A DNA stretch of 64,000 bases from Lutjanus erythropterus (Eukaryota > Chordata > Actinopteri > Lutjaniformes > Lutjanidae), in the NCBI GenBank assembly GCA_020091685.1, contig CM034607.1:34353268-34417267 (forward strand), given 5' to 3'. The notes beneath the pieces were generated by a model that did no database searches, was not told the DNA's origin, and saw only the letters and a list, made by a program, of their open reading frames with translations. The position numbers and the translations under genes are program-made. How positions within the stretch are numbered: the first letter of the stretch is position 1; each line of letters starts with the position of its first letter. Shown here in pieces: positions 12,806-24,800 of this stretch.

Positions 12806-14200
12806 ATACACATTCATTTATTTATTCATATCACATTCATTCAGTGTGTGTGAGAAGGCCATCTGTTTTTCGTGCTCCAATGTGAGGAGGTTATGCAACC
12901 TTAGAATAATTCACACTTTCTTTTACCAGTGTTGCTCCTGGTAACACCACAACCCACAAAAAAAGCTACACTGCTGTGAGATCTCACTTTTCATCTTCTC
13001 GCTACATGACAGTGTTTTTTTTTTATAAACAGCAGCATCACAGTTGTTTTTTTTCTTTCCAGCTTTTGTCTCAAGGCCGTCCAAAAACACATATTTTGTC
13101 TTCCCTGTCCCGTGGGATGATGGACGCATTTATGTTAGAGTCCTGACAGTTGATGATAATTATTTATTGCTTTCATTGCCATGAGTGACCCCTTTCACAT
13201 CCCACAAAGTCAGAATCTCATAAAGACATTAAAGTCCAATGCTGAAGCTACGCAATTAGTTTTTATTTAACAAGTCAACAACTAACAAAAAAATATTGCC
13301 ACAATACGAAAACGATGAGCAACTATAGTTGAATCATAAGACCAGCAGGCTTAAACTTCATGGCACTTGACAGAAATGTTCTAGTTGTTTTTGTTTAAAT
13401 CTGGATATGAAAGAACAAGAAAAGAATTTGGAAACAAATAATGATCACAGAGAATTTAACATGAGCACTGAAGTGACTGATACACAATTACACCTCAATA
13501 AAGTGCCTGAAAGCAGATTAGTGTTGGTGCGTTTAAGTGCCTTGCTCAACTGCATTTCGGCAGCGTTTATTCTTTCTGATTATCGTGTCTAATGGGATTA
13601 AAACCAGCACCCTTAATGATTCCATTGTTTTCCCACAGAGACCCAAGCTTACAGAGATTCCTGAGCTCTGTGTGAAAGATAATTGGCTGATAGAAATATG
13701 GCTGTTTCCTAATTTGGTTGGCCTTTGGCTCACTGTGTGCTGGACTGGCTTTTGTAAATGAACTGCTGTTGCCTCATTAGAGTCTGGTCTGTTTTTATCA
13801 CCCAGTAAACTGTTGAGACACAACAACAGAGTGGGCTGTTATTTTTCATCTGCTAAAACTAAGTACCTCGCTCCTCCAGGGTTTAATTATACTGTGTTGA
13901 ACTGAATTAGAATTAATGAAACACTTTGTAATACTTTGGGACAGAAGCTGCACATCAAATTGTCCTACTTTTACCACTGCAGATTTTTTGTGCGTGTGTG
14001 TGTGCTGTAGGCCACTATGTGTATGTTTTACACACTTTTTTATCTGGTTCATACTGTACATTGTGGAGGTTCATTTAACACGGGATAGTTTTATGATGTT
14101 TTTCTGCACACTAAAATTACCGTCACCAGTTCAGGAAACTTTGATGCACAAACCATTTTGGTTTGTTAAATTTGTGTTTTGTCTGTTCTTTCATCTTAAG

Positions 14201-14359
14201 CTGAAGAGGGGTTTATGTGTAAGACTCCGGCCATCGCTGACATCGTTATTCTGGTGGACGGTTCCTGGAGCATCGGCCGCATCAACTTCAGGCTGGTCAG
14301 AACGTTCCTGGAGAACCTGGTCAAAGCCTTCACTGTGGAGTTTGACAAGACCAGGATCG
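14201..14359 (+). CDS. col14a1: col14a1 exon: vWA1 start, MIDAS motif (exon 1 of window)
   Basis: The exon starts after a TTAAG acceptor at 14200 in phase 1 and ends before the GTGAGG donor at 14360 in phase 1 (159 nt). It encodes [15 protein letters not shown] followed by [10 protein letters not shown], the first beta strand and the DxSxS part of the metal-ion-dependent adhesion site. Helix 1 follows ([16 protein letters not shown]) and then DKTRIG. The match to human COL14A1 vWA1 is nearly residue for residue. The cysteine just before the domain is conserved. The first codon is completed by one base from the preceding linker exon. Confidence 0.97.
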
Positions 14360-14599
14360 GTGAGGAGGTTTTGATTTCTGGATTCCAGATGTTTGATTGT
14401 AAAACATATATTCATGCCATTTAGAGGATGTTTTCATTTAAAGCACCTTATTTAAGCCCCAGCCAGACTCAAATCTGTTATCTGACCACAGTTTTAACCC
14501 AAAGAATTATATATTATATTATGATTTGTAGTTAAGACCTTAAAGTTTGCAAAGACAATATGATGTAAATCAAATGAATGAAATGAAGAATATTTCTTA

Positions 14600-14740
14600 G
14601 ATTGTAATATAGGGCTCGTTCACACAGTTTCAATATCGGTATCTGTAGTGATACCATGACTTCAATACTGGTTCCTGAATGATATGTTTTTTGATACCAA
14701 TTTGATAATTTTAACAAAATAAAAATTACATCACACGTAA
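14600..14740. repeat. possible dispersed-element fragment in intron 1
   Basis: AGGGCTCGTTCACACAG and alternating GGTATC/GATACC motifs (CAATATCGGTATCTG, TGATACCATG, TTTTGATACC) look like remnants of a fish DNA element rich in GATACC inverted motifs. No copy elsewhere in the window; weak evidence. Confidence 0.3.
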
Positions 14741-15019
14741 CTGAGCAAATCTTTAGTTTAATTTTCCACCTGTTTTTTTTTTACACACTCGTCAGTCTTA
14801 AAGCAAAGCAATTTTACACACTACAACATAAAAACAAGCCACAGCTTTGATAATTACTCCTAAGTTGTTCACCTACGGTATTGAAAATTTTGAATACTCA
14901 GTAGCACTAATGCTGGTCAGCTGGTCATTTGGTTTGTGCCATAAAAGTATTAAAGTTCTGTACTCAGCTCTGGTGTAAAAGCCATGTGAATATTCACCTC
15001 AGTGTGACTGTGTTTGCAG

Positions 15020-15139
15020 GCCTGGCTCAGTACAGCGGAGACCCCCGAATCGAGTGGCATCTTAACGCTCACACCACCAAAGAGGCCGTGATCGACGCAG
15101 TGAAGAACCTGCCGTATAAAGGAGGAAACACACTGACAG
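15020..15139 (+). CDS. col14a1: col14a1 exon: vWA1, second part (exon 2)
   Basis: The exon is bounded by TTTGCAG at 15019 and a GTACAG donor at 15140 (120 nt, phase 1 to 1). It encodes [16 protein letters not shown], a helix with [15 protein letters not shown], and GGNTLTG, which carries the MIDAS threonine. The whole exon is conserved with human COL14A1. A cytosine-rich run (positions about 15160-15180) lies just inside the following 1.46-kb intron. Confidence 0.97.
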
Positions 15140-16597
15140 GTACAGCACGCTGCCGACCGACCCCCCCACCCCCCGGCCTCCCCTCGGTTATTATGTTCCT
15201 CCATTCTCATCACAGTTAACAGATAACGCTTAAAGGTTGACTTGGATCAGAGCCAGTCCTCTTCTGCAGCTTATTAAATACACTTCAGTGCAGCTCATTT
15301 CAGTTTGGTGTTAAGATGTTTGTGACCTCACAGTCTTAAGCTGATAAGGTTGTGAGTCAGAAGGTCATTCAAAGTTTAACAGTACCTTCACTGATCAGAA
15401 GTATTACCATAAGTGTTCTTACCTCTATTTCAGTTTTTAGTTTTGCTTTAAACTGTCATCGTTGTCCTATCCTCATCCTCATCCTCATCCTCATCCTCAT
15501 CATCATAAGGTTCAGGTCTTAGAAGCAACAGATAATGTACAGTATTCCTGTAGTACCAGCTGATTGCTCAGTAACACAATAGCTTACTCATCTACTGAGA
15601 GCAACGTTTTGTTGCTTTATATCAGTTCATCCAAATCACAAAAAAACATATTTTGTCAGTTTTTTTTAAGTGTGCCACCAGTGCAGCTGCACGCTTTGGA
15701 TCTCTGTATCTTGAATGTATTTTATTGATTTGAACGTTTGAATTGCACGGTGAGAGTTGGTCAACAAGCTGAATTAATGTTCAAAGAGCCAGCAAGTTAA
15801 AACAGCCTGTAAGGAGTTGAGGAACATGTCAGTAATGTCATTAAGGGACCCAACAGAACTTAGCTGCTCATTATGTTAACACACTCATTAGACTAAAAAC
15901 CTGTCTAGCAAATAATGACACTTTAAACCATCTTTTTCATTAAGTCTTTGAGCCGAGACGTCACAGTCATTTCAGCTGTCCTCACTACACCTCAGAGGAA
16001 AACTGTAGGTGCAATCATACTGTCAGGCAGGACTTAACTCACTATTACAACTATTCTTTAAGAAGTACTGTAAGTGGCTCTAATTTTCTGCCGTCAGTCA
16101 CATTTAAACAGTAGATGTACAACAAATGATGAATTCAGCTTGTCAAAACAAGGATAAGGAAAATGTTAAAAAAAAAGTATTTTCCGGGATACTGCACTTT
16201 GTGATGGATTTAAAAGATTTAAAACATGGCATGAGGTTTCACACCTGCAAACCTGATACCTGCTGAAGGCAACAACTCAACCACAACTCATTTAAAATGT
16301 TGACGTATCAGCAAGCAACTGTGCAAATCAAGTCTTTCAAATTAGCTTTTTTAGTGGTTCATTATTTCTTGGCCTTGTTTTGCTCAGGGTTTTCTTGTGT
16401 TTCTTTTCAATTTTTCCTGCCCTCTAAAAGCCAAAGTGTTAATTTACCTCTATTGTTTAAGTTTTGCGAAACATACAGAACCCTGAGGGCTCGTTTTCAG
16501 TATTATTAATATGCATTAAGGAGTTGAGGACCTTTTAATTGTAATAAGTGTCTGTGTCGTGCTGTAGTCACTGCATCCTGTCTTTGTGTCTGTCCAG
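15140..16597 (+). other. intron 2 of the window (1.46 kb)
   Basis: It contains a short (CCTCAT)n tract near 15470-15506 and otherwise no recognisable feature. Confidence 0.9.
15470..15506. repeat. (CCTCAT)n tandem repeat
   Basis: About six hexamer units, CCTCAT, running into CATCATCAT. Confidence 0.93.
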
Positions 16598-16762
16598 GTC
16601 TGGCTCTGACCTTCATCCTGGAGAACAGCTTCAAGCCAGAGTCTGGATCCAGGCCTGGTGTTCCCAAGATAGGAATCCTCATCACTGACGGGAAGTCACA
16701 GGATGATGTGATACCCCCCGCACAGAGCCTGAGGGAAGCTGGGATAGAACTGTTTGCCATTG
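16598..16762 (+). CDS. col14a1: col14a1 exon: vWA1, third part (exon 3)
   Basis: The exon lies between the GTCCAG acceptor at 16597 and the GTACGT donor at 16763 (165 nt, phase 1 to 1). It encodes [16 protein letters not shown], then [15 protein letters not shown], which supplies the MIDAS aspartate, then helix residues [12 protein letters not shown]. Human has LALNYIFENSFKPEAG and [11 protein letters not shown] at this place. Confidence 0.97.
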
Positions 16763-17924
16763 GTACGTCCCACCAACACTAAGACTAACAATCCAGATGA
16801 ATGACATTAGGAGCAGATATTTTTCTTGATAGTGTCGACATGAGAACTGTGGTGCTTGAAAAATGTGATCAGAAAAATTATACAAGTCATTTTTAATCCA
16901 AAAACACCAAAGTCCCGTCATCCGACTGCACATTGTATATTGAAAATAACTTCTGCATTTAATTTTTCTTCGAGCTAATGTCTTTACAGATTGATGCTTT
17001 AAATCACAAAAAGCAAAAAAATCTTGATTATAATTAAATGTTTTATCTTGTGACAGCTCTGTTGAGCTCTCTAGGCAGCGCAGCCATCACAGTGGAACAT
17101 GTTGTTTCTTTTCCTTTGTAGCTGCAGTAATTTCAGGGCTTTCAAAACAGTCTCTGCTCTTGTTATGTAACGGTTTATTAATCAGTCAACAGAAATCATC
17201 AGACAGAATACCAAACAGCCTCTCACATTTGCTGCTGTTTAATATAATTGTAAATTGAATATCTTTGGTTTGGGTCCATTGATGAGACAAAACAAGTAAT
17301 TTGAAGATGTCATTTAGGCTGCGGAAAGATGTGACAGGAGAACTTTTTCAATACAGAGAGCTTAATTAACAATAAAAACAATAATTATAAAAACTTGAAG
17401 GTGAATAAATGTTAATTATTTTCATATTACACTGAAATGAACTGGTGCTTGGAAGGAAGGAAATCAATCTTAAATCTTATGGTGTGTTTGGTCAGCAGGG
17501 AAAATAAAGTGGTTTTGGAGTTATTGGGCCAAAACTTGGAAAAACTTTTAACACATCTCAGCTTGTAATCCTTCATTAGAGTCATTTCTTAGCTTTTCAA
17601 CCTTTCTTGGAAGTCAGCTGATTATTTTTGGCGGAATACGCAGCCCAGCAAAGGCACTGTGAGGCGGCCTGAAAGATGATTTTCAATCATTTTCAGCACT
17701 CAGGTCAACTTAATATGACACATTCATTTGAAAATTACATTTAAAAAGACAAGTTTGGTGTTTAACATTTGTTCTCCAGTAAGGAATTATTTTGGAGGGA
17801 GCACATTTCAGTTTGTCCAATAATTTTTCCTCTTAACTGAAGACTGTATTCATTGACTTGTTGCATCATAAAAACCTGATTTCAGACAGCTGTTCTGTAA
17901 CCACTTCCTGCCAGTCTGATTGCT

Positions 17925-18009
<85 letters not shown>

Positions 18010-18023
18010 CTCTCCTCTCCCAG
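16763..18023 (+). other. intron 3 of the window (1.26 kb)
   Basis: AT-rich unique-looking sequence that ends in the long CT tract before exon 4. No other feature was seen. Confidence 0.9.
17932..18004. repeat. (CT)n tract forming the exon 4 pyrimidine tract
   Basis: About 73 bp of uninterrupted CT repeat ends 19 bases before exon 4, so it acts as an extended polypyrimidine tract for the acceptor at 18023. The Leu/Ser frame across it is an artefact. Confidence 0.95.
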
Positions 18024-18185
18024 GTGTGAAAAACGCTGATGAGAATGAGCTGAAGGCCATCGCCTCTCCTCCAGAGGAAACTCACGTCTACAACGTGGCA
18101 GACTTCAGCGTAATGAGCGACATCGTGGAAGGACTCACCAAGACTGTCTGCGACCGAGTGGAGAAGCTCGATAAGCAGATCAAAG
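18024..18185 (+). CDS. col14a1: col14a1 exon: vWA1 C-terminal part (exon 4)
   Basis: The exon is preceded by a (CT)n tract of about 73 bp and a CCTCTCCCAG acceptor, and followed by GTTTGA at 18186 (162 nt, phase 1 to 1). It encodes [26 protein letters not shown] and the final helix with [17 protein letters not shown]. The cysteine in this last helix is conserved in FACIT vWA domains and pairs with the one in exon 1 in the family. The donor GTTTGA is a weak consensus, but the frame and family match leave no better site. Confidence 0.96.
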
Positions 18186-18824
18186 GTTTGAACAGCAGCT
18201 TGTTTCAGCTGACAGACAGCTCGTACGGCCCGGTCTCGCCAAATGGCACATAATGAATAATATGCCAATGTGTTAAGTCATTTCACATGGTTTTACAGTG
18301 GCTTTTTTGCTTTTCACATGTTATTGCATGTCATGTAGTCTGTACAAAATTATGGTTTCATTTCACTGGGCGCAAGAGCTGATTGTGGCCATTCTACACA
18401 GTGCTTCTGATTCCAGCAGACATGCTGCAGTGCGTCCCAGAGGCGACTCGCCAAACGCTCCGCTTACACACCAAGACATGCCGAGTTGATTTTTGACAGA
18501 AGCCGCATCAAGCTGCACAGAGCAGATCGAGCTGAGCAGGAAGTCAGACAAAGAAACGGCGTGGAGAATCTGGTCATTTTTGTAAAGAAAATGAAAGTGC
18601 TTCAGAAATCAGTAACATAAAAGTCTTAACATTGAATTGTAAATAAATAAATAAATTGTGTAGGTCTAGCCTCCCTGTATTTGTGTGAAATTTTGATTTT
18701 GCAAAATAATTTTGAAGTTTGCACATGAAATGTGTTTATTTCAGGTCTTGGATTAAAAAAAAAAAATCTAACATGTAATGGATGGGATGTGCTTTCTTTT
18801 TCTTTCTCTGTATTTCTTATCCAG

Positions 18825-18994
18825 GTGGAGGAGAACCTGCCCCTCCGCCCACCTCCGTGGCTCCACCCCGTGACCTGGTGACATCCGAGATCACAGCTCG
18901 CAGTTTCCGGGTGACGTGGACCCACGCACCAGGCCAGGTGGAGAAATACCGCGTGGTCTACTATCCAGCCAGCGGAGGACAGCCAGATGAAAAA
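18825..18994 (+). CDS. col14a1: col14a1 exon: FN3-2, first half (exon 5)
   Basis: The exon runs from the ATCCAG acceptor at 18824 to the GTATCT donor at 18995 (170 nt, phase 1 in, phase 0 out). It opens with a proline-rich linker ([12 protein letters not shown]), then FN3 strands [22 protein letters not shown] and [19 protein letters not shown]. Human has the shorter linker HAITGPP here but the same core (TSEVTARSFMVNWTHAPG). The proline-rich expansion is therefore a fish-side difference visible in this sequence. Confidence 0.96.
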
Positions 18995-20877
18995 GTATCT
19001 GCATTATTTAATTATTTGATTAAAAATACATGAAACTGACTTCATCATCATATTTTCCCTCACTGACTCCAGCTGTCAACACTTCAGTACTAATGAGCTT
19101 GTATTGTAATAGCTTGTCTTATAGCTTGAATGAATAAAGCGTCCAGTTAATGCTGGAATTCAAGCTTTTATTGGAATTGTCTGACAAAATTTAAAGAATC
19201 CAGCTGTCTAGTTATTAGGTAGTTAATCTGTTGTTGGGTTTTCCTTTAGTCACCTTAAAAGTTTTTTTTTTTTTATTTCCGAGCAGAGGGCAGACAAAAT
19301 GCTGAGATACTGATGTAATGGCAGCATTTTAATTAAGGCTACTCAGCTAATCCTTTTATGGTTATTTCCATAAGTTAAATTAATTTGGCAAAGTGGTTTG
19401 CATCAAATACGACTCGAATTCTGTTGGTGATCATAAAACCAAACATCTCTTTAGTTAGTTTAGTTATGTAGTTGTTTTACTGTCTACAGTAGGTGGCAGT
19501 CGACTCACTTCATGTTAGAGAAGCAGCAGGTGTACTGGTGTAGGTGTAGAGAAAAATCAGTATCAGCTTGAGTGTAAATTATATTTAAGATATTTCCACT
19601 GCTTTGCCTTGCTGTCTGACAGCCTTTTCTGATGGGAGACCCCTGATATATAACCCAGGTATTGCTATCTTCAAATCTACCAGACTCCATTGGCAAAAAG
19701 GGTCGTTTTACCATGTAGAACACAGAAGATGCAGGTCTACCGCGGCCTTGATCTGTTAGTTTGTTTGTGTTATTGTGTTACTTGACTTGGTGAATTGGAA
19801 CTAACCCAGACAATAACACAAACTAAATGAGGCAGCTGTAGACTAGCAACACCTGGTAAAATGACCTGCGGCTGTAGAGAGAGCGATATTTGTTTTATAC
19901 AATGACCAGCCTACTGTTTGTAACACACTGACTGTGCATAAGAAGCTCAGACAACCTCACAAAAAACCCTGAACCTTCACTTTAAGTAAACAGCCAGTGG
20001 CAAAACCTAAAGATATACGAAAAATGAATCTAAAATAAATCTGCATCTACAGTTTGTGGTGCAGAAACTCCTCCCTCTAATGATACAATTCAACAGTGAA
20101 CATTATAGTTTCCATGGAGGGAGGATTTATTGCAGGACTGTTGTATTAGATGAGTGCATTAGTTTTAGCTTGGTCGACCACACTGTAGGTGTTTCCCCAG
20201 GTGACACAACTGCAAAATATCTTCAGCCATGTGACAACTTGTGCAGCAGACTAATTTAAACTTTGTTGGAAGTCTGCCTACCTTTCTAACTGCACTTGCA
20301 TGCAGTGCTGTAATTTTCTGAGTTGATATTTATGTTTATACATTTCCCTCTTATTTTTATCCAGTTTCTCTTTGATGTTTATTACAACTTGCAGCTGGAA
20401 CGGCCCAGTTTCCCCACAAGGAAAACTGAGGTTTCATCAAAGCTAATCTGATCTAGTTACACTCAATTTAAATCTCTTTGGAGAAGAGCTCAATGCCTAC
20501 AGCAACATGTGGTGCACTTTCAACTGTGCAATATGGGGATGCCTAATAAACAGAGGCTTTTTGGATATTTTTAAGCTTTTTGACATACAAAGTGCTGCTG
20601 TCTGTTATAATGTGACTAAGAGCAGAAAATCAGAGCTAATTAAAGTTATTTTTGAATAATAATGGTATCAGGGATGTAGCTCCCTGAGCGCACTGCGGAA
20701 ATGACTTCAGACAAATCAACATGACAAACAAATGTAGTCGGTTGGTTGATTTTTGTAGAAGCCTGAGCTGACTGACGTTTTATTCCAGCATTATATTGTA
20801 AAAGGATTAAATAAGATGTTGAATGTAATGCAGTACTTAAGCATCCAGGCTGACACCCGGTGTGACGTGTCTTAAAG
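18995..20877 (+). other. intron 5 of the window (1.88 kb)
   Basis: The centre (about 19450-20230) carries motifs I associate with a dispersed teleost repeat, such as GTCTACAGTAGGTGGCAGTC, TAACACACTGACTGTGCATA and GTTGTATTAGATGAGTGCAT. This is memory only; no sister copy occurs in the window. Confidence 0.4.
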
Positions 20878-21004
20878 GTGGTCCAGGGGACAGAGAACAG
20901 TGTGGAGCTGAACTACTTGAACTCTCTGACGGAGTACCAGGTGGCCGTTTTTGCCATCTACCGCAGTTCTGCCAGCGAGGCCCTGAGAGGAAGTGCCACC
21001 ACAT
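20878..21004 (+). CDS. col14a1: col14a1 exon: FN3-2, second half (exon 6)
   Basis: The exon has a CTTAAAG acceptor at 20877 and a GTAAGT donor at 21005 (127 nt, phase 0 to 1). It encodes VVQGTENSVELNYLNSLTEY, QVAVFAIYRSSASEALRGSA and TT, the typical E-F-G strands of an FN3 domain with the tyrosine-corner motif LTEYQVAVFAIY. The acceptor has a weak pyrimidine tract, but both halves of the domain join in frame. Confidence 0.95.
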
Positions 21005-23145
21005 GTAAGTCTATATGTTTCTAAGAATACGAGGACGTGGGAGTGTTGTTGGAGGGAATGTGGGTGGTGTTGAACAGACAGCAAGGTGTAGATTTGAGAT
21101 TTGGCAAAATACAATGTCCTTCTCACCCCCAAGGAAACTTAATTCGAACTAATGTTCTGCTTGGTGCCAGTCTTTGGTACCGGTTCTGTTGAGACCTATG
21201 GGAGATGCATGGAAAAGCAGACTAGAACCCAACATTTCCGTATTGTATGACCTTTGATGAAGAAAAAAATGAACACATTTCAGAGTATAGCAAACTGACT
21301 CATTCTTCCAAACATGAGCTTTTGCCCCTTTCACACGTGCACTGCAACTCTGCGCCTACATGGAGTAGCTGTGTGTGAGAACACAAATGTCCGAATCAGC
21401 TGCACTGAACACTACGTTATGAATCCCACCACTCCTGAGTCCAAAGTCAGAGTGAGCCCCATATATGAATAGAACAGCTCATTGAGGAGAAGATTTCACA
21501 TTAAGAGAGTGGGCGTGTTGATGACACTGCACCGTGTGTAGCTGCTTTACTCTCTTTTTCTGCTTTGCTCGTTTGCTTCCCACTCTTCAGATTGTCGTTT
21601 TGTTTTCATACAGACTATCAGCTGACACGAGTCCCATTTTTTTTACCTCACATTTTAATGACTTTCTTCATTTTTTGTGATGTGAAAACATCAGATTGCC
21701 ACACACTGAGAGAACGTGTGCGTCCTGCTCATACTTCAGTCATACAACCCAGTGCTCCCCTCCCATACTGCTCTCTGTTTCTGTCACCCCTCTCCAATTC
21801 TGCCGCAGTTAGTTTTGTGGTAATTTTGTGACTCACTTACTTAATAATACATTTTAATTAACTTTTTTAAAAAATCCCAAGAGGGCAGGATGTCCTGGAG
21901 TTATTTTCACTAAGCTGCTAAATTTCTGCTTTGCATTCTTGTCCTTATTCTGCTCCTGTTGAACAGTAAGTGTATTCACTGTCAATATTTTAGATTCCTG
22001 AAACATTTTCAACTGTCAGATTCTGCTGGAGCTGCAGCAAGTATCTGAACACGACATCATGACCAGGTATCAAGAGGGCAACGACAAATACGTAAAACTA
22101 CTAAACTGCAGTATGTTATGCGGTAAAAAAGACGCTCAACTCCAGAAGATAATTAATTCATTTATTTAGGTTTTGCACAAAGTTACATTTTATTTTGCTC
22201 TGACGGAAATGAAAGGATTGAAAGCAACAGCAGATAGTCTGGATTTACACGGCTGGTTCATTACTGTTGAGGTACAGAATATTTGATAGAAACACTGATC
22301 TACCAGCAGATACGTGTCGTACTACAACAGAAGACACTGAATTCGGGCCATAAAAGCTACACAGGTGTTCCATTATGCATTCGAGCCCTGATCCTCCACC
22401 TCTGACAGGACGCCTGTGGTGAGCTCTAATTCTGGTTGTGTTGCCTGAGGCCCCCGTCACGATGTCTGAAACACTGAACCAGAGCGTGGCAGGATTCTTC
22501 GGCCTCTTTCAGCCACGCGCTCGCTGATGAATGACGGGGAATTCCTCCCTGTCGGTGGAGGATGAATGCTAAATTGAGAGTCGACCTTGCACCAAAGTTA
22601 ATGGGGTTTGGCTGCTGCTATTAGCTGCCACTGCTTGTTGAGCTCGACTGTCCTGCCAAGGCAACAAATGAAACGTGACAGTGGATGTAAAACAGAATAA
22701 GAAATTATATTAATGGAATAAGTGAAGAGTTGACTAATATTGGGATTTGAAGATATTTTGGACCACTGTTTATATAGTAGAATTATTAGGACCTTAAACC
22801 CACAAATTTTTCCTGCTTCAGTTAAGGCGTTAAGTACATTTTTCTGTTTGTTGAATGAAAATGTATCAAAAATATACCTAAAAAAAAGCTACATTAGCAA
22901 GTAAAATGTAGAAGAAAATAACATGTAATTGCAGATTTTACTCTTTTTCTGTTGCTGTGAAATCAGAGATTAACCTGATGACACTGACTGGCTGAAATAC
23001 AGTGGACTGAATGAAACTTGACTTTTAGCCAAATAATATTTCAACTTATTGAAACTGAAAACTGTGAAAAGTCTCAGAGAAGCTGCAGGCTTTGTGTTGT
23101 TGAATTCAAAGCTTCTGATCAAAACACTGTATTTGTGTCGTGCAG
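21005..23145 (+). other. intron 6 of the window (2.1 kb)
   Basis: No gene, tandem repeat or recognisable mobile element was seen. Confidence 0.85.
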
Positions 23146-23291
23146 TGGCCCTGCCCATGGTGAACGACCTGGAGCTGTTTGATATCACTCACAGCACCAT
23201 GAGGGTCCGATGGAAGACCGCCGCCGGGGCTTCTGGGTACATGATCCTATATGCCCCGCTGACTGAGGGAGACCCTGCAGATGAGAAGGAG
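23146..23291 (+). CDS. col14a1: col14a1 exon: FN3-3, first half (exon 7)
   Basis: The exon lies between GTCGTGCAG at 23145 and GTGAGG at 23292 (146 nt, phase 1 to 0). It encodes [20 protein letters not shown], then [20 protein letters not shown] and EGDPADEKE. Human COL14A1 reads LALPMASDLLLYDVTENSMR and [14 protein letters not shown], so the assignment is unambiguous. Confidence 0.97.
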
Positions 23292-24589
23292 GTGAGGAGT
23301 GTGTGTGTGCGTGTGTGTGTTGGTTGCTGTATGAATCAGATTGCAGTTTTCCATCATACTGCATTGCAGAGGTGGTTGAACCCATCAACACATCCGACGC
23401 CCAGTTTATCCTTGTGGTGGCCTTTTAAGAACGTCTCACCGTTTTCTGACTCTGACTCTGTCCAGATCACATCTCCATTTCATTTGTTTACATCCTGATA
23501 AAGAGCAAGGAGGTGGGGTGGTGGGATGGGTCAGACTAACTCAAGACTTTCAAGCAGCTGGCCAAAACCAAACTGCAACTGTTTAATAACTTTAACCACA
23601 TATTAAAAGACATTTGAGCAACGTCTCACTCACAGACTAAAACGTACCAGGGATTATTAGACAACCTGGAATGAAAACAGGTTGGCTCAACATAAGGATG
23701 CCCTGTTCTATACAGGCCCACTTCAGGTTTAATACCTCGTCCACCATAAATAATTTCTACGTCATGTACTACTTTATCTAGACACCAGATCTCATTAACC
23801 TGAACACAATTCAACAGAAAAAAACATAATTAAGAATGAGTTTACACTGGAAGTCAACATTCTGTCAGTGTAGTGATGCACTGAACAGGAAGAAAAGGAT
23901 GAATCTTCCCGCACTATCAGAGTTTATTAGAGGCACATCATTTCAGTCTTTGTCATTTGTGTCAGGATTTCATTTTCCTACACACCATCTACCAAGTGTG
24001 CATCAGGTACAGTGTCACTGCGTCTAAACACTGGACCTCTCAGGACATCCCAGCAGCTGTCCCCGTGGTTTTACTGCTTCCACTTTCTTTTTTGATGTGG
24101 AAGAAGAGAGCTGTCATGAAGGGAAATGTCTTTTATTATTTTAGAAATATCTGAAAAAATATTAAGCAACTGTGAGTGAGCCGGTTTCTGGTTGAACACT
24201 TTGATAAATAGTCCTTGCTCTGAGTGAATGAGGAACAAAAAATCTGAACATTTACTCAAAAACTTTTGTATACTGTGCAAAGACGTGTGTGAGTTGAAGA
24301 AAACCTTGCAGAACACAGTTGGACTGGATGTGAGATCGGCTTCGCTGGAACATCCAGTTAGAGCTCACAGTCATCCAGGATCATGCAGGATTGAGTTTTG
24401 AGACATTTGCATAACAGAAGCATTTTTAGACACTTTTGACGTTTTGTCAGTAGTGAGACAACAGCCATTTGAGTGTCTGTCTTTCTTAACTGCAGAGTTT
24501 GACCTTTTGAACATCTGGTGCCACTTTTCTCCCTTTTTCAGGCCTCTGCACCAGCGACAGCTGAGACCGGAGGCATCATGTTTTCGGGT

Positions 24590-24800
24590 TGTCCGTTCAC
24601 CTGTCCATCCCATTCTAGTGAATGTGGTATCTCAAGAACGCCAAGGATGCATTGATTAGCATTTGGAGGTCAAAGGTCACTGTGACCTCATGTCCACCCC
24701 GTTCTAATGACTGTGTTTCTCAGAAACACCACGACAGAATTTCTTCAAATTTGGTGCTAATGTTCATTTGGACTTAAGGATGAACTGATTACAAAACATG
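24590..24800 (+). repeat. dispersed teleost repeat (GGTCAAAGGTCACTGTGACCTCA type)
   Basis: GTATCTCAAGAACGCCAAGG, GGTCAAAGGTCACTGTGACC, TTTCTTCAAATTTGGTGCTA and GGACTTAAGGATGAACTGAT are the hallmark blocks of a repeat I recall from many fish introns. The unit seems to be repeated once internally: the CCATCCCATTCTAGTGA and CCACCCCGTTCTAATGA blocks, each followed by a CTCA(A/G)(G/A)AA block, lie about 90 bp apart. Confidence 0.5.

Larger units (their letters stand above)
11558..14200 (+). other. intron before vWA1 (from candidate linker exon)
   Basis: It holds a (CA)18 tract at 11638-11673, the second copy of a dispersed repeat (12412), a retroelement tail (12595-12805), and otherwise nothing recognisable. 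Confidence 0.6.
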
